From assembly GCF_030552475.1 (NCBI RefSeq), contig NZ_JAUPED010000013.1, forward strand, positions 1-64,000: DNA of 64,000 nucleotides. Reading direction: 5' to 3'. Source of the stretch: Mariniflexile sp. AS56. GTDB lineage: Bacteria; Bacteroidota; Bacteroidia; Flavobacteriales; Flavobacteriaceae. Both the position numbers and the translations under genes were made by a program. The notes beneath the pieces are model-generated. The model did not search any database. It was not told where the DNA came from and saw only the letters and a list, made by a program, of their open reading frames with translations. Positions 8,666 through 16,451 of this stretch are shown one piece after another (within the stretch, counting starts at the first letter, position 1; every line of letters starts with the position of its first letter).

Positions 8666-9391
8666 TCAGACGCTATGTTGCAATTCAATTTCGGGCATTT
8701 CATCATAGGTTCGGCCATTTAATTCTCTTCCGTTTTTCTTTTTGTTTTTTCCACCCCATTGTTTAAAGAAAAACGCTACATCAGCCTTTTCGCATTGTTC
8801 TTTGATATCAATTACCCAATCAGCATCCATTGGTCTTGGATTGTGTCCGCTTTCTCCGCCAACAATTACCCAATCTATATTTTTTAAATTCAGATTTGGT
8901 AGTTCTCCAATTAATGGTTCGAGAGACAGAAATTTTACTCTTGCATTAGTTTTTCTCAAAAAGTCAATTCTATTTTCTACTTTTTGTTCCTCAACAGAAA
9001 CTCCCATCCAAATGTTATGTGTCCATTTTAATTCTTTATGCAATTCGAATAGTCTTTGGGCTCTTTTAGTCAAAACTTGAAAAACGTGTTGTGGGTTTTC
9101 GTTCATAACCTTAAAGACCTTTTTTATAAATTCTAATGGTATTTGTTCGTGAAATAAATCACTCATAGAGTTTACGAAAACTACTTTTGACTTTTTCCAA
9201 GTATATGGTGTTTTGAGTGCAGATTCGTGTGTGCGAACCTCGAAATTATCTTTGTATTTTTCAACGCCCATTGCTTGAAGTCGTTTAGACATAATTTCCG
9301 CATAACAGAATTTACAACCTTGAGAAACCTTGGTGCAACCAGTTGTCGGATTCCAAGTCATTTCTGTCCATTCTATACTTGATTGTGCCAT
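8666..9391 (-). CDS. Three-Cys-motif (phage Gp37/Gp68, DUF5131) family protein
   Basis: The 241-residue protein begins MAQSSIEWTEMTWNPTTGC and carries cysteines C19, C26 and C29 (CX6CX2C, then YAE), the hallmark of the Gp37/Gp68 or DUF5131 family. Further conserved blocks are VFVNSMSDLFHEQIP, FQVLTKRAQRLFEL, WMGVSVEEQ, FLSLEPLIGELP, WVIVGGESGHNPRPMDADWV and FFFKQWGG. The cluster spacing is not the canonical radical-SAM CX3CX2C, although an Fe-S or radical-SAM-like role has been suggested for the family; the reaction is unknown. Its start overlaps the end of tcmP almost exactly (one base between), so the two are translated as a coupled pair. The family is found in phages and accessory DNA. Confidence 0.9.
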   Translation of the reverse strand: MAQSSIEWTEMTWNPTTGCTKVSQGCKFCYAEIMSKRLQAMGVEKYKDNFEVRTHESALKTPYTWKKSKVVFVNSMSDLFHEQIPLEFIKKVFKVMNENPQHVFQVLTKRAQRLFELHKELKWTHNIWMGVSVEEQKVENRIDFLRKTNARVKFLSLEPLIGELPNLNLKNIDWVIVGGESGHNPRPMDADWVIDIKEQCEKADVAFFFKQWGGKNKKKNGRELNGRTYDEMPEIELQHSV

Positions 9392-9392
9392 T

Positions 9393-10514
9393 TTACTTTG
9401 AGATTATTTTATAAGTTACAATATTATCTTTTCTAAACACATTTACATAATTTAAGAAAGGTGATTTTCCTTCATATTCCAACTTACCTTGTTTTTTCAT
9501 TAGCTTTAATAAATCAACTGCGTGTTGTGGAATATGTCCATTTGAATAAGTGTACATTAAGACAACTTTATTTGTAACGGTTTTTCTTTCTAAAAGTTTG
9601 GTTTCTAATTCGTTTTTAAATTTCTCAACTTTTGTCAATTTTTGTCCATCAAACATATCGAGTTGAATCTTACTGTTATCCTCATCAATGTCAAAATCAG
9701 CCTCTCCGTTTAAGTTATTTCTTTTCCAAGCTATATTCATAAATTTATCAACTGCGGCATAATTCTTTGCTCCAAATATGATTCCGTAAATATTTCTCTT
9801 TTTCTTGATTGAAAATGGAAATAATTTTAATTCCGAATTTTTTGGAAGCCTTGAATTGATTTTATTGAAGACCAAACGATGCATATTTCGATATTGCTCA
9901 CTTTCCAACTCTTTAATATCTATTTCTAAAGCTTTTTTAAATTCTTCTGTCATTCCATATCTTCTAAAAAAAGAAGACGATACAAAATAGATAAAATCAG
10001 TTGTATTTAATCTTTCAAGTTCATCAATATATTCTTGGGAAATGAATTTTACACCGTTTTGGTCTAAATAGACTAATGACGGATATTCTTTAATTGTTGG
10101 AATTAGTTTGAAGAATAATTTTTCTGCATCTTCATTGTAATAGTTTACATTAAGGAAATACTTGAATTTTGGGTTTTGCGAAATAAAATCTTCACAATTC
10201 TTTTTGAGTAGGTCAAATTTATTCTGTGTTTTTCTATTAGGCTCAAATTCATTGAAGTGTAAAACAATTTTAGTTTTAGTTCTTAAAATATTACCTAAAT
10301 GCTCATTTATTTTAGATAAAAGGCGAATTGGGCTGCCAGCTATATTGTTTGAATCATAACCTGGTCCAGAAAAAAAGTCAAATATATGAATCTCGCTAAA
10401 GTGAGCTTGTGGCAAAAATGTTGGAATCCAAGCTTGAGCATAATCCTCAAATATTTCGAGTTTTGTTATTGTTCCACTATCAAAAGGTTCAGAATGTATG
10501 TTTTTTCCACTCAT
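9393..10514 (-). CDS. tcmP: Three-Cys-motif partner protein TcmP
   Basis: The 373-residue protein is recognised from its N-terminus: FDSGTITKLEIFEDYAQAWIP, then IHIFDFFSGPG (residues 43-52, resembling the SAM-binding motif I of Rossmann methyltransferases) and AGSPIRLL. The C-terminus (about 310-355) has TVTNKVVLMYTYSNGHIPQHAVDLLKLM, the winged-helix-like tail typical of TcmP. Known: TcmP genes occur next to the three-Cys-motif Gp37/Gp68 protein; their joint function is not established. Here they are adjacent with one base between stop and start. A 34-bp perfect palindrome lies 42 bases upstream of its ATG (10556-10589), a candidate operator. The pair sits just outside the left end of the integrated island and may belong to an older one. 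Confidence 0.88.
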   Translation of the reverse strand: MSGKNIHSEPFDSGTITKLEIFEDYAQAWIPTFLPQAHFSEIHIFDFFSGPGYDSNNIAGSPIRLLSKINEHLGNILRTKTKIVLHFNEFEPNRKTQNKFDLLKKNCEDFISQNPKFKYFLNVNYYNEDAEKLFFKLIPTIKEYPSLVYLDQNGVKFISQEYIDELERLNTTDFIYFVSSSFFRRYGMTEEFKKALEIDIKELESEQYRNMHRLVFNKINSRLPKNSELKLFPFSIKKKRNIYGIIFGAKNYAAVDKFMNIAWKRNNLNGEADFDIDEDNSKIQLDMFDGQKLTKVEKFKNELETKLLERKTVTNKVVLMYTYSNGHIPQHAVDLLKLMKKQGKLEYEGKSPFLNYVNVFRKDNIVTYKIISK

Positions 10515-10555
10515 TTTAATTTATATCCGGATGTTTCTTTAGTTTGTTACCTACA

Positions 10556-10589
10556 AGTGGGGATAGATAATTAATTATCTATCCCCACT
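10556..10589. promoter_or_regulatory. 34-bp perfect palindrome upstream of tcmP
   Basis: AGTGGGGATAGATAATT is followed directly by its exact reverse complement, 17 + 17 bp with no loop. It lies 42 bases before the tcmP start. No T-run follows on either strand, so an operator or protein-binding site is more likely than a simple terminator. Confidence 0.7.
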
Positions 10590-10943
10590 GTATATATTCC
10601 TTCAAATCTAAAGAATTATATTACATAATAGATTTAAATTTTTTAGATAATTAAATTTTATTTAAGCTATTCTAATCAATCGTGATGTAGATAACCAGAA
10701 CTTCAGAACTAAGAACAACTATTAAATGGTTGAAATCAAAACATTAATCGCAGAAAAATCAACTTTAAATAAGTTTTAAAGCAGGTTTAAAATCAAGAAT
10801 TTTCCCTCTAGAAGCCTTTATATTCAAACACTGTACGGTGTTTCTGTTTGATTGTTGGGTGTGTTTCCTGAGATTTCGATTCCTTTTTTAGTATAAAAAG
10901 ACGTGAAAAGCGTTACTGTATGGTTGCTTTTTTTACATAAAAA

Positions 10944-10973
10944 AACCTGTTAATCCATTGATTAACAGGTTTT
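10944..10973. terminator. Hairpin beside the left att copy
   Basis: AACCTGTTAATC and GATTAACAGGTT pair around a short loop, with A-run before and T-run after. It abuts the tRNA-Leu fragment at 10974. Because the region left of 10974 is the chromosome that once followed the tRNA, this is probably the tRNA's original terminator. Confidence 0.75.
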
Positions 10974-10994
10974 AAGTACTCAAGGCGGAAATCG
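10974..10994. repeat. Left attachment site (tRNA-Leu 3' fragment)
   Basis: AAGTACTCAAGGCGGAAATC plus G, matching 26397-26417 with one mismatch (A for G at the sixteenth base). The homology to the tRNA ends here, so this is a duplicate of the tRNA 3' end made at integration. Confidence 0.9.
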
Positions 10995-11124
10995 CCACCG
11001 TTAATTAACTTTTTTTACTAAGTCTTTAAAACCGCTGTAACCCCTTTATTTTTAAACACTTGTTAATAAAAACAACTAAATATTTATTAAAAGAGATTAA
11101 GCTAAATTAAATAAAATTAAGTAC

Positions 11125-11144
11125 TTTTCGGCAAGAAATCGGCA
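11125..11144. repeat. Putative integrase arm sites, left end
   Basis: TTTTCGGCA and ATCGGCA stand in direct repeat 11 bases apart, just before the integrase gene. An equivalent pair lies at 26321-26340 near the right end. Function is inferred from the symmetric position. Confidence 0.55.
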
Positions 11145-11156
11145 AAATATTTTAAG

Positions 11157-12425
11157 GTGAATTTAAAATACTTTATAGTTAAAGGTAAAAAAAAATATTT
11201 AAGTATATATGTGCGTTTTTGGGATAGTAAACGAATCGACCAAAAAACCCGTACCGGAATAAGTGTTTTATATAGTGATTGGTCAGAAAGTAAGCAGCGA
11301 TTAAAAATTAAAGCAACAACTACGAACGTTGACTATATTAATAACAAACTAAATAACTTAGAAGTATTTGTTATTGATAAATACAATAAAGATTACAGCA
11401 ACAAAAAACACATTTCTAGCACCTGGTTAAAAGATTGTGTTACCAATTTTTTTGGAAGAGTAGAAGGCGATGAAGAACATAAGGCTTATTTGGTGCCTTG
11501 GGTTAAAAAGTTTGTTAAAGAAGCTCCAGACAGACTGCATAAAGGCAAGCAAATTAAAGCCAGATCGGTTAAAAATTATACAACTACTTTAAATAAATTA
11601 ATTTCGTTTGAAGAACATCAAAAAAGGAAGTATCGTTTTGAGGATATAGATCTTAATTTTCATCAAGAATTCATTCATTATTGCCGAGACATTGAAAAAC
11701 TTAACAATAACTCAATAGGTAATATTATATCACGTATTAAGACGTTTTGTAGAGAAATTGAATTTGATGGTTACGCTATAAACCCACAATATAAAAGCAG
11801 CAATTTTAGCGCACCAAAAAACGAAACGTTCGACACTTACCTTAACGAAGAAGAAATAAATAAAATTTTCAACCATGATTTTAGTAAATCTGAAAGGCTT
11901 GATAATGTTAGAGATTTATTCATTATTGGGTTAAGAACAGGTTTAAGGGTTTCAGATTTTCTAAGAATTAAAAAGGAAAATATTTTGGGCAATGTTATAA
12001 ATATTACAACCCTAAAAACGGAACAAAACCTTACAATACCTATACACCCACAATTTCAAAAAATCCTAGATAAACGCCAAGGCGGTTTTCCTCAAAGTAT
12101 TTCAGACCAAAAATTTAATAAATACATCAAAGAAGTATGTAAGGAAGCTGGAATTGATACACCAACTTACGGTTCTGGTGTTAAGGAAGGTGAAAAAAAG
12201 AAAACGTTAGATATTTTTCCTAAACATGAATTAATAACCAGTCATTGCTGCCGAAGAAGTTTTGCAACCAATTTGTTTTTAGCTGGATTTGATAACGCAA
12301 CTATAATGGCTGCAACGGGACACAAATCAACTAAACAATTTATTCAATACGTTAAAGCTTCTAATGAAGAGCATATTAAAAAGTTAAGTGAATATTGGGA
12401 GAAACAAAATAAAAAAGGAAATTAG
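11157..12425 (+). CDS. Tyrosine recombinase/integrase
   Basis: The 422-residue protein has an N-terminal arm/SAM-like region of the Bacteroidota type (KYFIVKGKKKYLSIYVRFWDSKRIDQKTRTG, about 3-40), a core-binding segment about 100-215, and a C-terminal catalytic domain. Catalytic residues visible are the first Arg in GLRTGLRVSDFLRI, H363 and R366 in ITSHCCRRSFATNLF, H389 in ATGHKS and the nucleophile Y398 in FIQYVKAS. It presumably integrates and excises the island at the tRNA-Leu 3' end, being the gene closest to the left attachment site and reading inward. The start is a GTG at 11157; the frame is open upstream only to a stop at 11118 without an ATG. The next gene starts one base after its stop. 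Confidence 0.94.
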   Translation: MNLKYFIVKGKKKYLSIYVRFWDSKRIDQKTRTGISVLYSDWSESKQRLKIKATTTNVDYINNKLNNLEVFVIDKYNKDYSNKKHISSTWLKDCVTNFFGRVEGDEEHKAYLVPWVKKFVKEAPDRLHKGKQIKARSVKNYTTTLNKLISFEEHQKRKYRFEDIDLNFHQEFIHYCRDIEKLNNNSIGNIISRIKTFCREIEFDGYAINPQYKSSNFSAPKNETFDTYLNEEEINKIFNHDFSKSERLDNVRDLFIIGLRTGLRVSDFLRIKKENILGNVINITTLKTEQNLTIPIHPQFQKILDKRQGGFPQSISDQKFNKYIKEVCKEAGIDTPTYGSGVKEGEKKKTLDIFPKHELITSHCCRRSFATNLFLAGFDNATIMAATGHKSTKQFIQYVKASNEEHIKKLSEYWEKQNKKGN

Positions 12426-12426
12426 A

Positions 12427-13518
12427 ATGGAATTCTATAACAAAATTGGACTTGGAAATTATTACAACAAATCAATTTATGAGAAGGTTGATTTATTATT
12501 AGAAAGTGGTGCTTTTAAAACCCATTTGGTTGGTTTTGATATAGCTGATTATTTTAAAGAGGATTTTGAGGATGATTACTTAATTAATAAACACGATGAT
12601 GAAATTGCTAAATTACCTGGTCTTTATGTTAATCCAGACGTTTTAAAGGAAATTCATGGTGTTGTTTTAAAGGGAATCATTGACGACCCATATCCCCAAA
12701 CATATATAGGTATTGAATTAATTGATGACTATCAATTCGGATTAATGGCAGTAACTGACAATGAATCTAAAAAAGAAGTTATTAAGGGTTACTTAAAAGA
12801 GACGGTTAAATTATTTTCAAAATTCTGTGGCTCTGATACATCCCTTGGACTTGTTTTCACCATGGGATTTAACAAAGAAGAATTCTTTAAGTATGTCTAT
12901 GATTATTATAATACTCAGAATACTTTAAGACAACCAAATAGTTACTTTGTATTGAAAATGGATGTTATAGCTCATTTGTGTCCTCCTAGTGATAAAGCCG
13001 ATATCAAGTCTTACCTGTCCGCAGTTGATTTCATGGTAATTAAAGATTATTATTGTCATATAGAGTTTTTAAAAGAGGAGTTGTTAAAATGTAATCAGTT
13101 TCAAAAAACAAGGCTTACACCACTTCAGCAAGTGTGTTACATACATAAATTGAAGGAAAAACCACAAGTGTTTTTTTCTCTTGATATTCAAGAAAAATTA
13201 AGACATTTAAACAATATGACAGGAGGAAAAAACCCCAATAAAGAACTTCAATTAAAAACGTTAGAATGGTTAATTGAATTAGATAGTTTCAAACATGATG
13301 AGTTATTAGAAAATATTTCTGAATATGCAAGGAAGCTTAATGAAATATGTGAAAACGATTTATCAAATTTACGTAAAGCAATTAGATCCTTATATTGTAC
13401 AACTCCTATTAAATCGAAAAACATAAAATCAAATAAAGATATTCTCCATAATGAAAAGTATAATAATGAACAGAAAAAACTAAGATTAGCCTTTGATAAA
13501 ATTTATGACTTTTTTTAG
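12427..13518 (+). CDS. Island protein of unknown function
   Basis: The 363-residue cytoplasmic protein begins MEFYNKIGLGNYYNKSIYEKVDLLLESG. A longer frame from 12388 would overlap the integrase by 38 bases. I prefer ATG 12427, one base after the integrase stop, with AAAAAAGGAAATTAG upstream acting as a ribosome binding site. No signal peptide or membrane segment is visible. It has an alpha-rich C-terminal half (LKEELLKCNQFQKTRLTPLQQVCYIHKLKEK) and a lysine/asparagine-rich tail. The position between integrase and excisionase-like gene resembles that of RteC-type regulators in Bacteroidota elements, but I could not confirm any RteC motif. Function unknown. Confidence 0.75.
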   Translation: MEFYNKIGLGNYYNKSIYEKVDLLLESGAFKTHLVGFDIADYFKEDFEDDYLINKHDDEIAKLPGLYVNPDVLKEIHGVVLKGIIDDPYPQTYIGIELIDDYQFGLMAVTDNESKKEVIKGYLKETVKLFSKFCGSDTSLGLVFTMGFNKEEFFKYVYDYYNTQNTLRQPNSYFVLKMDVIAHLCPPSDKADIKSYLSAVDFMVIKDYYCHIEFLKEELLKCNQFQKTRLTPLQQVCYIHKLKEKPQVFFSLDIQEKLRHLNNMTGGKNPNKELQLKTLEWLIELDSFKHDELLENISEYARKLNEICENDLSNLRKAIRSLYCTTPIKSKNIKSNKDILHNEKYNNEQKKLRLAFDKIYDFF

Positions 13519-13606
13519 ATTTGGGTAATGCTTGGGCATACCCAATTGTTTAAAAGCTATTAATCACCATTAAGTTTGCCTTATAGAAACAAAAAATAAG
13601 GAAATA

Positions 13607-13888
13607 ATGGTCAAACAAATTCTACAAATCGAAAACACGGAATCTTCCGAATTCATTCCAAAAATTCTAAAAGGCTTCCAAGACATATTAAATAAACAAA
13701 ATAATACTTCAAAAGATGATGAAGTTTTATTAACAAGGGAGAGTGCTGCAGAAATGCTTTCTATCAGCCTTGTTACGTTGTGGAAATATACAAAGGATGA
13801 TATTATCCCTGCGTACCGCATTGGCACGAAAGTGAGGTATAAAAAAAGCGAAATTCTACTTGCTTTAAAACAGATGAACAAATTCTAA
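13607..13888 (+). CDS. Small HTH (excisionase/AlpA-like, HTH_17) protein
   Basis: The 93-residue protein is organised as a polar N-terminal helix (residues 1-40, ending QDILNKQNN) and a MerR/Xis-like winged helix at about 45-90: EVLLTRESAAEMLSISLVTLWKYTKDDIIPAYRIGTKVRYKKSEILLALKQM. The phrase SAAEMLSIS...TLWK...IPAYRIG..VRY is the signature of the HTH_17 domain used by recombination directionality factors and by element regulators. It probably controls excision of the island or expression of the replication genes that follow. A terminator hairpin lies immediately downstream. Confidence 0.88.
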   Translation: MVKQILQIENTESSEFIPKILKGFQDILNKQNNTSKDDEVLLTRESAAEMLSISLVTLWKYTKDDIIPAYRIGTKVRYKKSEILLALKQMNKF

Positions 13889-13895
13889 CATAAAG

Positions 13896-13929
13896 AAACC
13901 CAATTACATTGGTAGTGTAATTGGGTTTT
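13896..13929 (+). terminator. Hairpin terminator after the HTH gene
   Basis: AAACCCAATTACA pairs with TGTAATTGGGTTT around a 7-base loop and ends in a T-rich stretch, separating the HTH gene from the DUF3987 gene. Confidence 0.85.
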
Positions 13930-13964
13930 ATATTTTTTATAGCAGCAGACAAAAACAAAACACG

Positions 13965-15308
13965 ATGCAAGATAAGAATTTAATATTGGATTCAATAGAT
14001 TCCATTGAAAACAAGATAGATAAATATGTTTTATCAAATAAAGAAATTGCAATTAACGAACTTAATAAAGTTATTTCTCTACTTCCAATCGAAATAAGAG
14101 ATTTTATTGAAGGAGCATTTAAATACAAAAGAATACCTAAAGAATATTTATTAAGTTCTATTCTATTTGCTTTTAGTAATGCGGCTGGGTTAGCTTTCAA
14201 AATTGATTGCATGAACCATACAAACTACCCAAACTTATACTTTGCCATTGTTGGGAGCAGAGGAGATACCAAATCTTCTGCAATGGATCTAGCAACAGCA
14301 CCACTTAATGAGGTTGATAACAAAGAATATAAAGAATTTAAACAAAAGGAAAAAGAGATGAAAGAACTGCCTTCTGAAGATATGGAAGAATTAAAAAGGA
14401 CTCAATTGTTCGTTCAAAACGCCACGATAGAAGCTACCATGTATGTTCATTATAAAAATCCATATTCAGTAGGTGTGTTTGTTGATGAACTTACTTTTTT
14501 AATTGAAAAGATGGCTAATAATAATAGTAGTGAAGGTGCTGGTTGGAGAACTTTTCTTTTACAAGGTTACACCAACCAACATATAGATATTTCAAGGAAA
14601 ACAACTGATTCTTATAGAATTAATACATCATGTCCATCTCTTTTGGGATCCATTCAGCATCAGTTCATTCCTAAAATGCTAGCGAATGGTAATTTAGAAA
14701 GCGGATTAATCGATAGGTGGCTTTTTGCTAATAAATTAACCGGTAATACAGAATTTTCCAAAGAGATAATGCCGAGTTCAATGGCTGCAAATTATAATTA
14801 TTTGTTACTTAATTTATATAAGTACAGAAAAAGTGTAGAAGAAAACAAGCATGAGTACAACATCCCATTAAGCGCAGAATCTATAAATAGAATAGGTAGT
14901 TATTCTCAAAACCTTCTTAATAAACAAGAGGGTTTAGGAGAGTATAATAAGGAATATATTTCTAAAATGTTGATTAGCATCCATAAATTGGTTTTACTGG
15001 TGCATTTGATAAAAAACGCTGCTAAAAGTACTTTTAAAAATACCATAACAATTGATACTGTTGAACTAGCGATACTTTTAAATGAATTTTACTTTACAAA
15101 TTTCAAAATTGTCATAGATAGTAAAGAAAAATCTTTTGATGAAAAATCATTAGTTAAAGAAATTTTTATAAAAGCTATCAAAAATGGAGCTAATCAGACA
15201 GATGTTATTAAAATAACAGGGTTATCAAAAGGATATGTTTCTAAGAAGTGGAATCACTATTTAAAGGAAGGAAACAGGAAACAGGAAACAACACCTCTAA
15301 ACAGCTAA
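13965..15308 (+). CDS. DUF3987 replication-type ATPase of the island
   Basis: The 447-residue protein has the DUF3987 layout: LSSILFAFSNAAGLAFKIDCMNHTNYPNLYFAIVGSRGDTKSSAMDLATAPL at about 60-112, where GSRGDTKSS occupies the Walker A position, then SVGVFVDELTFLIEKM (about 170-185, Walker B/acidic residues) and TSCPSLLGSIQHQFIPKMLANGNLESGLIDRWLFA (about 225-258). The C-terminus (about 400-440) contains a predicted HTH (GANQTDVIKITGLSKGYVSKKWNHYL). Known: DUF3987 proteins lie in plasmids and integrative elements beside primase/Toprim proteins and are regarded as helicase-like replication proteins. The Toprim-type neighbour at 15495 fits that. The end of the gene contains GGAAAC repeats that form part of an inverted repeat. 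Confidence 0.82.
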   Translation: MQDKNLILDSIDSIENKIDKYVLSNKEIAINELNKVISLLPIEIRDFIEGAFKYKRIPKEYLLSSILFAFSNAAGLAFKIDCMNHTNYPNLYFAIVGSRGDTKSSAMDLATAPLNEVDNKEYKEFKQKEKEMKELPSEDMEELKRTQLFVQNATIEATMYVHYKNPYSVGVFVDELTFLIEKMANNNSSEGAGWRTFLLQGYTNQHIDISRKTTDSYRINTSCPSLLGSIQHQFIPKMLANGNLESGLIDRWLFANKLTGNTEFSKEIMPSSMAANYNYLLLNLYKYRKSVEENKHEYNIPLSAESINRIGSYSQNLLNKQEGLGEYNKEYISKMLISIHKLVLLVHLIKNAAKSTFKNTITIDTVELAILLNEFYFTNFKIVIDSKEKSFDEKSLVKEIFIKAIKNGANQTDVIKITGLSKGYVSKKWNHYLKEGNRKQETTPLNS

Positions 15309-15478
15309 AACGACTAATTTTACTGGCTTTGTGTAACTTTATATCTATTGTTGGAGTTTACTTTAAATTCTTAAAAAAAAGAAATGGAAACTTTTTAATG
15401 TTTAATAAAACTGTCGGAACTATTGGTTTTTCTAGTTTGTAATAGAATTTTGCACAGTGTTTCTTGTTTCCAGTTTCC
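15268..15478. repeat. Inverted GGAAACAGGAAAC repeats flanking a 170-base spacer
   Basis: Three tandem copies of GGAAACA/GGAAAC at about 15268-15290 (inside the end of the DUF3987 gene) are mirrored by GTTTCTTGTTTCCAGTTTCC at about 15459-15478. The two arms are complementary with about two mismatches over 20 bases. The spacer of about 170 bases includes the intergenic region before the Toprim gene and no convincing gene. Confidence 0.7.
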
Positions 15479-15494
15479 ATAAGCTATTTATAAG

Positions 15495-16451
15495 ATGCTA
15501 AAAAAGTTAAATATTAAATACAGCTTTGAAAAGAAAAGAAATTTCAATATTACTACTCCCTGTTGCAATAATAATAATAAGGATGGTAAGTTTGTAAATT
15601 ATCAAGGTTTGCCTATTAATTATGGCTACTGCCATTCGTGCGGTAAAGCAAGTTTGCCAACTCAAATTTATAAAGATGATAAAGGCGATCACTATTTATG
15701 GGATGAAATAACATCTAAGTTTATCAACTTTACTAATGATATAATTCCAAACAGATTAATTAAAAATGAAAAACAAATATCCAATCCAACCGAGAATAGG
15801 ACAATAAATTATGTTTCAGAGGTAGAAATATGGAAACATTATTTAATTGAACCTGAAAACAATTTACTTAAATATTTAAGAAAGACTTATGGAAACAAGA
15901 AAGTTGATTTAGTTAAAGAAATGTATGTTATTGGCACTTGTACCAAAGGTGGAACTGTTTTTTGGAACATAAGTAAAGAATTAAACGTTCAAAAATCTAA
16001 AGTTTGTTTTTATGACACTAATGGCAAAAGGACTAATCGGTTTCAAGTTCCATATAAAAATGAGGATGGTTTTTATTCATGTTTATTCGGAGAACATTTA
16101 ATTCTTGATAAATATAGAGGTAAACAAATACTTGTTTTGGTAGAAAGTGAAAAAACCGCTATTGTAGGCGATATTTGTATGCCTAAATACACATGGTTAG
16201 CTTATGGGGGTTCAAATGGGTTAACGGAGGGGAAATTAAAGCCTTTAATAGGTCATAAAGTTCTAATAATTCCAGATATATCAAGAACTGCAACAGATAT
16301 AATGCTTAATAAAATACCATATTTAATTAAGCTAGGAATTAATGCGAAGGTATGGGATATGACTTATGGTAAATCAGATGAGGAACTTAATGAGGAGGGT
16401 GTTTATAATAAGGATTTGGAAGATTTGATTAGGGATTTGATTAATTATTAA
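15495..16451 (+). CDS. Zinc-finger/Toprim (DUF6371-like) primase-type protein
   Basis: The 318-residue protein has a cysteine cluster near the N-terminus (TTPCCNNNN, later YCHSCGKA, about residues 20-54), resembling the CHC2-type zinc ribbon of primases. Residues about 210-275 form a Toprim-like core: KQILVLVESEKTAIVGDICMP, with the metal-binding Glu in VESEKTA, TWLAYGGSNGL, and VLIIPDIS, where the conserved Asp pair is reduced to one Asp followed by Ile-Ser. Such proteins accompany DUF3987 proteins in Bacteroidota mobile elements. An active primase is not proven because canonical DxD is not intact. It is the last gene before the hairpin array. Confidence 0.78.
   Translation: MLKKLNIKYSFEKKRNFNITTPCCNNNNKDGKFVNYQGLPINYGYCHSCGKASLPTQIYKDDKGDHYLWDEITSKFINFTNDIIPNRLIKNEKQISNPTENRTINYVSEVEIWKHYLIEPENNLLKYLRKTYGNKKVDLVKEMYVIGTCTKGGTVFWNISKELNVQKSKVCFYDTNGKRTNRFQVPYKNEDGFYSCLFGEHLILDKYRGKQILVLVESEKTAIVGDICMPKYTWLAYGGSNGLTEGKLKPLIGHKVLIIPDISRTATDIMLNKIPYLIKLGINAKVWDMTYGKSDEELNEEGVYNKDLEDLIRDLINY

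Larger units (their letters stand above)
10515..10973. other. Gene-free spacer left of the island
   Basis: Apart from the palindrome at 10556-10589 and the hairpin at 10944-10973, I see no gene. The only ATG frame with any length starts near 10726 and encodes 17 residues, with no family resemblance. The stretch is AT-rich and probably contains the tcmP promoter. Confidence 0.6.

Noticed and set aside
12388-12426. Earlier start for the unknown island protein at 12388
   Set aside because: It would overlap the integrase by 38 bases; ATG 12427 directly after the integrase stop with an AGGAAA upstream fits better.
15248-15442. A 64-residue frame between DUF3987 and the Toprim gene
   Set aside because: It begins inside the DUF3987 gene in another frame and consists mainly of the GGAAAC repeats and AT-rich spacer; no family features.
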